A DNA stretch of 20,408 bases from an uncultured Collinsella sp. (GTDB taxonomy: Bacteria; Actinomycetota; Coriobacteriia; Coriobacteriales; Coriobacteriaceae). The position numbers were made by a program, and so were the translations under genes. This document shows positions 13,363-20,408 of this stretch, in pieces; the first letter of the stretch is position 1, and every line of letters begins with the position of its first letter. Under the pieces are notes generated by a model that saw only the letters and a program-made list of their open reading frames with translations, was not told the origin of the DNA and made no database searches. The stretch is taken from assembly GCA_937958315.1 (NCBI GenBank), contig CALFGH010000165.1:1-20408 (forward strand). Reading direction: 5' to 3'.

Positions 13363-16300
13363 ATGTCCAACGCACCCACGCACTCTGTCCACAGCGCAAT
13401 CGCAACAGGTCCGCTGCTCCTGCTCCTCTTTTTTCTGATCGGCTGCCTGGCCCCAGGGACCGCACTCGCCGTCGACGGGAGTGACGCCCTTAATTTCCGC
13501 ACCATAAGCGGCGACTGTGGCCCCTTCGGTGTCGGTAAATACGAGGCACAGGACACTTCGATTTCGTACTGCATGAATCAAGACTGCCCCGGCCCCAGCA
13601 AGCCGGGAGGGCCATGGCGCACATATAACCAGGGCTGGACATGGCTCGATGACGAATTTGCCGCCATCGTCTGCCACGGATACCCCTCCAGTACATCCTT
13701 TGGCGGCCACAATCTGTCGCCCGATCTCGCCCGCGCCGCCACCCAGATTGCCGTGTGGATGCTCAACGGAACCACGCACCCCGACGGCACCTATTCGTAT
13801 ACAAATAGCAAGGGAGTTGCCAGAAGCGGTAGGTTTTACGAAAACGCCGAGGCTGTAGCGGCTGCACGTTGGCTCTACGAGAGCGCTAAGTCCGGATCCA
13901 TTAAGGCAGCCCCACATCGAGCCAGGCGTTATTACGGCCCGGTCTCGGGCGAGGGTCGACACCAGGACATGCTCTATGTTCTGCCCGCCGTCTCCGTATC
14001 TTTCCAAAAACAATCGTCCCGGGCTGACATCACCGCCGGTAACGACACATACAGACTCGGTGGCGCAACCTTCGATATCTTTGAAAGTGCGGGCGATGCA
14101 CGTGTCGGCACTATCCAGATGGACGAAAACGGGCGTGCACAAGCAACGCTTTTGCCCAATACGGCATATTACCTGGTCGAAACCAAAGCCCCGGCAGGCT
14201 ATATCCCTCGAAGCGACCGAATAGCCTTCACCACACAAAACAGCGGCGAACATGTCACTATCAACGAGCAGCCCGGCACCATCACCTTGCGTATTGCAAA
14301 AATCGATGCCGCCACGGATGCCGGCGCCCAAGTTGGGGCGTCGCTTGTGGGCGCTGAATTCACCTGCGTCTCGCAATCAACTCCCGGCTGGGCTCGCACC
14401 CTTACGACCGACGAAAACGGATGGGCGATCCTCAATGACGTTCCCCTGGGCACCTTTACCATCTACGAATCGAAAGCACCCGAGGGCTACCTGATTTCAA
14501 ACGACTGCTGGAGCTACACCGTCGGTGCCGAGCAACTCGGAGATACGGGCATCGTTGAGCTCGAAAGCCGTATTCCCAACATCCCCATCGCCTTTGACCT
14601 TGAAATCTCGAAGTTTAAGGACCATGGCGACAACGATGAGTCCGGCCTTGAGCAGCCGGCGGAAGGCGTCGTCTTTGAAGTTGTCAGCAATAGCTCCCAA
14701 CAAGTCGTCGGCACGTTGACCACAAACGTTTATGGCTTTGCCTCCACCAAAGACCAGCCCGAAGCATGGTTTGGCGCAGGCAAGCGACCTGCCGGCGCTC
14801 ACGGTTCCATTCCCTACGACCGCGCGGGCTACACCGTTCGCGAGGTTGCAGAAACGGTACCAGAAGGATTTAAGCAAGCAGGGGAATGGACCATCACAGC
14901 AGAGCAGACCGCAGACGGCGCCGAGCTTCAGTACATCGTGGACAACCATGCCCTATCGACACACCTCCAAATCGTAAAGCGCGATGCTCAGACCGGCGGC
15001 ACCGTACCACTTGCCGGCTTTACGTTCCAGCTGCTCGATAGCCACCACGAGCCCGTCTCGCAAACATGTTGGTATCCGGCCCACAATGTAATGAATACCT
15101 TCACAACCGATGCAACCGGCGCCATCACGCTGCCCGAATCACTTCATCCCGGAACATACTACGTGCACGAGGCATCGGCCAAGGAACCGTATCTGCGCGG
15201 AGAAGACCTGGAGATAACGATTCCCGCCGACAGAAATCTGACACCGGTCGCCGTCGCCTCGTTCTATGACGACGCCGCAACCGGAAGCATCGAAATCATT
15301 AAGACGGATGCTGTAGATAGGCGCGCCCTCGCTGGGGCCACGTTTGACATCCGCGCTGACGGCGACATCGTGCGAACCGACGGCAGCATCGTCGCCCTGG
15401 ATGGCGAAACCGTCGCCACCGTTACGACCGACGAACGGGGGCAAGCGCGAGTCGACCATCTTTCGCTGGGATGCGGTACCGCCACCTATGAGGTCGTCGA
15501 AACACAAGCGCCCGAAGGTTACCTGCTCAACCCGACCCCACATACTGTGAAGTTGTCGTACGCTGACCAGCAAACGCCCGTGATCGAAGTGCGCCTTGAC
15601 GTTTCCAACGACTACACCAAGATCGATGTCTCCAAAGTCGACGCGTGCGGAGGTCAGGAAGTGACAGGCGCCGAGCTTGTCCTCTGCGACTCCAATGGCA
15701 ACGAAATCGATTCTTGGACTTCATCCGGCAAACCGCACCACATTGAGCACCTTTCGCCTGGCACCTACACCCTGCGCGAAACGATGTCTCCGCGTACCTA
15801 CGACCTCGCCGAGGAGATAACGTTTGAAGTAAAGGCCACGGGAGAAGTTCAAACCATAGACATGAAGGATACCCCCATCGAGATCAGGGGAAGCGTCGAT
15901 AAGCGCCAAGAGATTGCACAGCCAGTCGTAAGCCAACTCGTTGCCAACGGTGACGGAAAAAACCGAGCCAAAGCACGGGCCAACACACAAGGCGCCTTCT
16001 CCTATACCATCGACACCAAAAACGAGTCGAGCACCTGGGTCGACGAGTTGACCATCACCGACGACCTTGAGTGCGCCAAAGATGGCGCAGCGAAACTCGT
16101 TGCCGTTGAAACCCCTATTGCGGTCGGTGATCTAAACGGGCTGTGCAACGTGTGGTATCGAACGTCTCCGGCAGGAACAAGCGATACGGGCAGGCAGGTC
16201 AATGCAACGCTTGACGACGGGCACCACAATCCTTGGCTCGAAACGGAAGAGGTTGCAAAGCTGCTGGGCGACGATGTGCGTCTCGTCGATTACGACGGGT

Positions 16301-16794
16301 GGCACCTATGGAAAGCAGATATCCCGACGGACAAGTCCGTCACGCTCGATACGAAAGAGATTGATCTTACAGACGACGCCGTCATCACGGGCATCCGTTT
16401 TGAATACGGTGCGGTAGCCGCCGACTTTACAACCAGAAGCGAGGCGGACTCTTGGACCCGGGATGACCTTAAAGACGAACACGACGATCTTGACGATGCC
16501 AAGGCGGCCCTTAACTCGGATGCCCGAGGCGCAGTCGTGCATATGCAGGCAACGTCGTCCTATACGCCCCAAACCGCACTTGCCAACAGCGCGCGCGTCG
16601 ATCTTTGCCGCAACGGCGGTGGCGATAAACTCGAGGCGCATGATGAGGACCGCGTCATCCAACGATGCGCCCTGCCTCAGAACCTGCCGGCAACGGGATC
16701 TGCTACCGTCGCCGCATGCATCACCGCACTCCTGACCTCGGGCACGGCAGCCATATGGTTCGCTCGCCTTAGGTTAGCCTCAAAGAAGCGCTAG
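13363..16794 (+). CDS. LPXTG surface adhesin with thioester domain and Cna-B repeats
   Basis: An 1143-aa sortase-anchored surface protein. The signal peptide is about residues 1-36 (LLLLLFFLIGCLAPGTALA). A thioester domain follows (about 45-205): Cys70 in SYCMN and Gln128 in ATQIAVWM match the Cys-Gln pair that forms the internal thioester and can bind host surfaces covalently. About six Cna-B domains run from 210 to 840, with candidate isopeptide Lys residues near 216, 313, 417, 539, 647 and 758, and Glu partners in VETKAPAGY, YESKAPEGY, REVAETVPEGF, HEASAK, VETQAPEGY and RETMSP. An unassigned domain (841-1105) precedes LPATG (1108-1112), a TM helix and a basic tail. No sortase is nearby. 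It may be a pilus tip or a single adhesin. Confidence 0.93.
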   Translation: MSNAPTHSVHSAIATGPLLLLLFFLIGCLAPGTALAVDGSDALNFRTISGDCGPFGVGKYEAQDTSISYCMNQDCPGPSKPGGPWRTYNQGWTWLDDEFAAIVCHGYPSSTSFGGHNLSPDLARAATQIAVWMLNGTTHPDGTYSYTNSKGVARSGRFYENAEAVAAARWLYESAKSGSIKAAPHRARRYYGPVSGEGRHQDMLYVLPAVSVSFQKQSSRADITAGNDTYRLGGATFDIFESAGDARVGTIQMDENGRAQATLLPNTAYYLVETKAPAGYIPRSDRIAFTTQNSGEHVTINEQPGTITLRIAKIDAATDAGAQVGASLVGAEFTCVSQSTPGWARTLTTDENGWAILNDVPLGTFTIYESKAPEGYLISNDCWSYTVGAEQLGDTGIVELESRIPNIPIAFDLEISKFKDHGDNDESGLEQPAEGVVFEVVSNSSQQVVGTLTTNVYGFASTKDQPEAWFGAGKRPAGAHGSIPYDRAGYTVREVAETVPEGFKQAGEWTITAEQTADGAELQYIVDNHALSTHLQIVKRDAQTGGTVPLAGFTFQLLDSHHEPVSQTCWYPAHNVMNTFTTDATGAITLPESLHPGTYYVHEASAKEPYLRGEDLEITIPADRNLTPVAVASFYDDAATGSIEIIKTDAVDRRALAGATFDIRADGDIVRTDGSIVALDGETVATVTTDERGQARVDHLSLGCGTATYEVVETQAPEGYLLNPTPHTVKLSYADQQTPVIEVRLDVSNDYTKIDVSKVDACGGQEVTGAELVLCDSNGNEIDSWTSSGKPHHIEHLSPGTYTLRETMSPRTYDLAEEITFEVKATGEVQTIDMKDTPIEIRGSVDKRQEIAQPVVSQLVANGDGKNRAKARANTQGAFSYTIDTKNESSTWVDELTITDDLECAKDGAAKLVAVETPIAVGDLNGLCNVWYRTSPAGTSDTGRQVNATLDDGHHNPWLETEEVAKLLGDDVRLVDYDGWHLWKADIPTDKSVTLDTKEIDLTDDAVITGIRFEYGAVAADFTTRSEADSWTRDDLKDEHDDLDDAKAALNSDARGAVVHMQATSSYTPQTALANSARVDLCRNGGGDKLEAHDEDRVIQRCALPQNLPATGSATVAACITALLTSGTAAIWFARLRLASKKR

Positions 16795-16801
16795 CACGAT
16801 G

Positions 16802-16836
16802 AAAAAGCGGGCGAGCCAGTCTCCCGGCTCGCCCGC
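16802..16836 (-). terminator. Terminator at convergent gene ends
   Basis: GCGGGCGAGCC (16807-16817) pairs with GGCTCGCCCGC (16826-16836) in an 11-bp GC-rich stem. An A-run at 16802-16806 becomes a T-run on the minus strand, so it terminates the small-membrane-protein operon. On the plus strand it lacks T's but the stem may also stop adhesin transcripts. Confidence 0.85.
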
Positions 16837-16859
16837 CTTGGGCATAAACGATGAATCGG

Positions 16860-17078
16860 CTATTCAGCAGATGACGAACCGCCATCGATGGCTGCCTGAT
16901 CGGACTCGGAAATACCGTCAGCACCCAAACTTTGCTCTTGCTCCACCTCTTCGTTCATTGTTGTCTCGGGCGTCGAGCCCTTAACGCCAACGACATACGC
17001 GGCCCCAAAACCCAATGCGACAGCGATCAGGGTCAAAATCAGATAGATGGGCCAATGGCGCTTGATGTACGAAAACAC
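16860..17078 (-). CDS. Small single-TM protein of unknown function
   Basis: A 72-aa protein with GTG start at 17078 (AAGGAG five nt upstream). A short basic N-terminus (YIKRHW) precedes one TM helix at about residues 11-31 (IYLILTLIAVALGFGAAYVV). The C-terminal half is acidic and Ser/Glu-rich. The topology is probably N-in, with the tail outside. It starts 22 nt after the stop of the large M28-like membrane protein, so the two are likely cotranscribed and may form a complex. No family was recognised. Confidence 0.75.
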   Translation of the reverse strand: MFSYIKRHWPIYLILTLIAVALGFGAAYVVGVKGSTPETTMNEEVEQEQSLGADGISESDQAAIDGGSSSAE

Positions 17079-17100
17079 GCTGACTCCTTAGCGGGTCTGT

Positions 17101-20100
17101 CTACGAACGACGAATGACCTCGGTAACGACCTCGGACACCGTAGCGATATTGGTCGGATTGACGTTGTACGGCAGGTCATCCTCGGTGCGAGCGCAGGCA
17201 AGACGCGGACCGTCCACACCGGCGATCGTAAGGGCGCGACGGCTCGCCTCGAGCGCTGCGGATGCATCGGTTTTTGCATAGGGCATCTCGAACGCACCAC
17301 AATCGACGTGGAACGACTTGCACACCTTGCTGACAAGATTCATGATGCGGCGATCGCCCTTAAACAGCTGCTGCTCGCCCTCGACCGTCACCACCGAAAG
17401 CCTGCCGGCACCGATAGACTCGAGGTTGATGAAGAACACACCGCGGAGCTTGTCACGATGCGAGGCCAAAAACGCCCTCATGCCGGCGCCGTCGCAATCG
17501 GACGCGCCCGTTGCGACGAACCAGATATCGTGGCCGAGCAGCTCATCGTCACCCATGGAGGCAACGGCCGAGAGCATATCCTCGGCAGAAGCACCATCGG
17601 AAGAGGTGGCGCCGCCCTTCCAACCGTCGTCGTCATCCTCGAAGTTATCCCACGAGCCAATGCCGCGGCCAGACTTCTTGGCATCGTAATCGTCCTCGAC
17701 GCCAAGCCAATCGCTCATGCTGTCCTGCTCGTTCTTCTTTTTGCGACCGAACAAGCCACCCAAGCCGCGCTTCTGCGGCTTGGCGCCCGTCGAAGCAGGA
17801 GCCGAGATGGTCTCGAGCGGTTGTGCGCCCGAGGAGATGGGCATGGGGGTCGCGACCGGTGCCGATGTGGGCTCGGGGCCCTGCGCCGTCGCAAAGGGAT
17901 CATTTGTCTGTGCCGAAGGATCGGGAAGATCGAACAGCGACGTGCGGGACGCGACGTTGGCCTGTTGCATCGAAGGCAGTGACGGATCGGGGACCGAGGC
18001 CAGCGGCGACGAAGAGGGCACAGGCGCGGAGGCCGGATCGGGGATATTCATTTGCTGGCGCGGAGGCACCTGAGACGAGATCTGCGCCATGAGGGAATCA
18101 ACCGTCTCGTCCTGCGTGGGAGCGGCATTGGCCACCGTGGCACCGGGGTCGCTCGGCGCGGGCATGGTAAAGATCTGCGTAGAATAAGGCCTGGACTCAT
18201 CCGTCTTGGGAGCCTCGTCAATCGCAGGGGCCTCTTGCTCCATAGCAGGAGCCTCGACCTTCTCGGGTGCGCTGGCCTCAACGGAATCGGCCTCGTCGAC
18301 AACCGAATCATCGGCGGCGTCCTGGGCATCACCGGAGATGGGAAGGGGCTCGGCAATTGCGGTGCCCTGCTTCTCAAACGTCATCGTGGCATCAAATGAC
18401 ATGGTGCCATCGACCGGCTGCTGCGCCTCAAAGGACGTCGTAGCCTCGGCAACGTCTGCGGATGTCGGCTGCGGAGCCTCGAAGGACGTCGTGGCGTCGG
18501 CGACATCGACAGGCTTCGGCTGCTCGGCCTCACCCTGCTCGAACTCCTGTGCCGCACGCTCACGCTCGGCCTCGGCTGCCTGCTGCTGGGCAATGGCCTC
18601 CCGCTCGGCGGCCTCGCGGGCAGCGGCGCGCTTTTCCTCAAAGTCGTCGACGAACTTCTTGCCCTTCGCAAGGGCGCCCTTAAAGAAGCTCGAAGCGCTG
18701 GCACCAATCGAGGAGAACGCGGAAGCGATATCGGCATGGGGCGTTGTCGAGGGAAGCTCGGCCGAGAAATCGGTGTCACTCTCATAGGACACGCGCTGCG
18801 GGTACTCGTCATAGTCTTCGTCGGCGGTCTCGGCTTCAACCTGTGCCGGAGCGGCAGGCGCCAGAATATCCAGACCGGCTGCAGAATCGAGCGGGGGCTT
18901 TTCGTCAGACTCCGCGGCAGCAACAGGGGCAGCGACCGGCTGGGCGGGAGCAACAGCCGTATTGGCCGCGGGCGTAGGCTCCTGTGCAACGGGAGCGGGC
19001 TCCAGCTCGAACGTCGGCTCCTCGCCCTCTTCGTAATCGAACGTGCAGGACTCGGGAAGCATGCCGAGCGCACGGATGGCATCCGAACCAAAGCGGATGT
19101 TGCCGGCGGCATTGCGATAGAGCTTGGACTTGGGCTCGGAGACTTCGACCACCGCGGGCTCCTCCGCCGGCCCGGCGGTGGACGTTTCCTCGGTGGACAC
19201 TTCGGCCTGGGCGGTCTGGTCTTGAGCCTCGGGCGCGATAACGCCGATCAGCGTCTCGTCGGCAGAGGCACCCTCAAAACCATCGATCTGTCCATCAAAA
19301 GCCTCGTCCTGCTCGGGTGCGTCGACAGGCGCCACCGGCTGGCCAAACTCGTCCTCGTCGTAGGAAGGCTCCTCATATTCAATGGTGTTGCCGTAGTCGT
19401 TTTGCTGCTGGGCCGCGGCATACTCGGCCGCCGCGCGCGCCATTTCCTCGGCGCGACGCTTCTGCTCGCCAAAATAGGTATCGAATGGAATGTCGTCGGG
19501 GAACTCGTTTTCGCCCTGATAGGGGGCGACGTTGTCCATGACACCGAGCATGGCGGCAACAGAGGACTTGTTGCACACCGCGCCAGACGTGTAGGGAAGC
19601 ACAAAACGGTTGGAGATGATATTGGCGGCGTTGGCCAGCGCCACAAGGGAGGCCAGGATAGCGACAACCCACAGCAGCACCTTAAGCACGCCGGGAAGCG
19701 GCAGGATACGCAGGATGGCGACAGCCGCGGGCGCAATCGTGGCGACAGGCAGGAGCTTGGCGATGAGCGCGCGATATGGAGCGTAGGGCTCGCGAGCAAG
19801 GAGCTCGGCACGGGGGGAATCATAGTGGGCCACCACGACGACCGGGCGGTTGCGCGGAGACGCAAGCGGGCCCGAGGCCTTGTGATAGGCGATGACATTT
19901 TGGCTCACACCGGTCTTTCCCAGGCGCGAAACCAAAGGATGCCCCGTGCGCTCGAGCACGTAGAGCACGGCACCGACAATGGACAGCAGGGTGCCGACCA
20001 AGCCGATACCGCCGCCGATGCCCATCAGCAGGGCGCCGGCAAACGCCAGAATACCGGTAACGGCAAACGCCAACCTGCTGGGCGCGGGAGCATTAAATTC

Positions 20101-20238
20101 CTGCACCTCGGGGTCAAATCCGTGGTTGCGGAAAATCTGAGCGATATCCTCGGCAGCCAGGCGCTCTTCTTCACTGCACGCCGGCGTAATGCCGGTGTTC
20201 TGCAGCAGGTGGTTAATATAGTTCTGGGTGTTCGCCAT
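17101..20238 (-). CDS. Four-TM M28-peptidase-like protein with giant disordered insertion
   Basis: A 1045-aa protein whose two ends resemble a zinc aminopeptidase of family M28. The N-terminal part has a helix-rich start, two TM helices (about 56-96), a VVVVAHYDSP strand with H138 and D140, two more TM helices (about 163-206) and GAVCNKSSVAAM (219-230). The C-terminal part (897-1045) has IWFVATGASDCDG, FFINLESIG and a final helix. Between them are ~650 low-complexity residues rich in Glu, Ala, Pro and Ser, with a charged coiled-coil-like stretch near 540-570. Expected ligands are mostly lost: Asp to Cys222, Glu-Glu to Ser913-Asp914, Asp to Glu940, and no final His. It is probably inactive, or altered. 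ATG at 20238 has GGAG upstream; no signal peptide, so the soluble parts are probably cytoplasmic. Confidence 0.85.
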   Translation of the reverse strand: MANTQNYINHLLQNTGITPACSEEERLAAEDIAQIFRNHGFDPEVQEFNAPAPSRLAFAVTGILAFAGALLMGIGGGIGLVGTLLSIVGAVLYVLERTGHPLVSRLGKTGVSQNVIAYHKASGPLASPRNRPVVVVAHYDSPRAELLAREPYAPYRALIAKLLPVATIAPAAVAILRILPLPGVLKVLLWVVAILASLVALANAANIISNRFVLPYTSGAVCNKSSVAAMLGVMDNVAPYQGENEFPDDIPFDTYFGEQKRRAEEMARAAAEYAAAQQQNDYGNTIEYEEPSYDEDEFGQPVAPVDAPEQDEAFDGQIDGFEGASADETLIGVIAPEAQDQTAQAEVSTEETSTAGPAEEPAVVEVSEPKSKLYRNAAGNIRFGSDAIRALGMLPESCTFDYEEGEEPTFELEPAPVAQEPTPAANTAVAPAQPVAAPVAAAESDEKPPLDSAAGLDILAPAAPAQVEAETADEDYDEYPQRVSYESDTDFSAELPSTTPHADIASAFSSIGASASSFFKGALAKGKKFVDDFEEKRAAAREAAEREAIAQQQAAEAERERAAQEFEQGEAEQPKPVDVADATTSFEAPQPTSADVAEATTSFEAQQPVDGTMSFDATMTFEKQGTAIAEPLPISGDAQDAADDSVVDEADSVEASAPEKVEAPAMEQEAPAIDEAPKTDESRPYSTQIFTMPAPSDPGATVANAAPTQDETVDSLMAQISSQVPPRQQMNIPDPASAPVPSSSPLASVPDPSLPSMQQANVASRTSLFDLPDPSAQTNDPFATAQGPEPTSAPVATPMPISSGAQPLETISAPASTGAKPQKRGLGGLFGRKKKNEQDSMSDWLGVEDDYDAKKSGRGIGSWDNFEDDDDGWKGGATSSDGASAEDMLSAVASMGDDELLGHDIWFVATGASDCDGAGMRAFLASHRDKLRGVFFINLESIGAGRLSVVTVEGEQQLFKGDRRIMNLVSKVCKSFHVDCGAFEMPYAKTDASAALEASRRALTIAGVDGPRLACARTEDDLPYNVNPTNIATVSEVVTEVIRRS

Positions 20239-20408
20239 ATGCGCTCCACATCCATAATCCGACAAATAGGCCCAATGTATGCACATTAGAACCGTATATA
20301 GTCGAAAGTATACCCCGAGCGGGCGCAAACGGCCGAATTCTGGACATCTTAACGCCCCAAGCGGACAAGGATATAGCCTAATCTCCATATCGGACTAAAA
20401 TCATGGCA

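Noticed and set aside
14000..15900. Cna-B repeats as DNA-level tandem repeats
   Set aside because: The domains share protein motifs but the DNA is strongly diverged, so they are old domain duplications and not a recent DNA repeat.
18736..20289. 517-aa plus-strand frame opposite the M28-like gene
   Set aside because: His/Arg/Gly-rich mirror of the low-complexity coding region; the minus-strand protein has TM helices, an RBS and recognisable motifs.

Overview
The window reads as a high-GC Gram-positive chromosome segment, most likely from a gut Coriobacteriia such as Collinsella. This is inference from gene content and style: a Tat-exported lipoprotein, a stand-alone TSCPD protein, an MtrA/RegX3-like response regulator, an LPxTG surface protein with a thioester domain, and GC- or GTG-rich coding with strong Shine-Dalgarno sites. 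No rRNA or marker gene fixes the species.

Left part (1-6718, all minus strand). Reading with transcription: adenylosuccinate lyase (purB) ends in an intrinsic terminator. Then comes a membrane-anchored solute-binding-like protein overlapping by 4 nt a two-TM PAS-GGDEF diguanylate cyclase, a probable ligand-sensing c-di-GMP pair. Then a TSCPD protein is coupled by a TAATG junction to a Tat lipoprotein. Last is an OmpR-type response regulator followed 11 nt later by the start of a gene cut by the window edge, probably its histidine kinase.

Middle (6719-7306). An intergenic region holds a diverged ~131-bp tandem repeat. Each unit carries an 18-bp copy of the 3' end of the nearby tRNA-Gly(CCC) gene, which has a recognisable promoter and terminator.

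Catabolic operon (7427-13061). An IclR-type regulator is divergent from a four-gene operon: fused UxaA/GarD-type sugar-acid dehydratase, a lone PTS EIIC domain of the glucose/beta-glucoside type without EIIB or EIIA, an amidohydrolase-2 family hydrolase (possible lactonase), and a YagE/DapA-type 2-keto-3-deoxy-acid aldolase. The divergent region has a 30-bp near-perfect palindrome just upstream of the dehydratase, a strong operator candidate. The inferred pathway is uptake, lactone opening, dehydration, then retro-aldol cleavage to pyruvate plus an aldehyde. The substrate is not identifiable from sequence. The lone EIIC in a pathway for non-phosphorylated sugar acids is the most unusual functional arrangement here.

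Right part (13363-20408). An 1143-aa cell-wall-anchored adhesin has a signal peptide, a Cys-Gln thioester domain, about six Cna-B domains and an LPATG sorting signal. It converges on a minus-strand pair: a 1045-aa four-TM protein whose M28-peptidase-like fold is interrupted by ~650 low-complexity residues and has lost most metal ligands, and a 72-aa single-TM protein.

No CRISPR array, intact mobile element, integrase or rRNA was seen.
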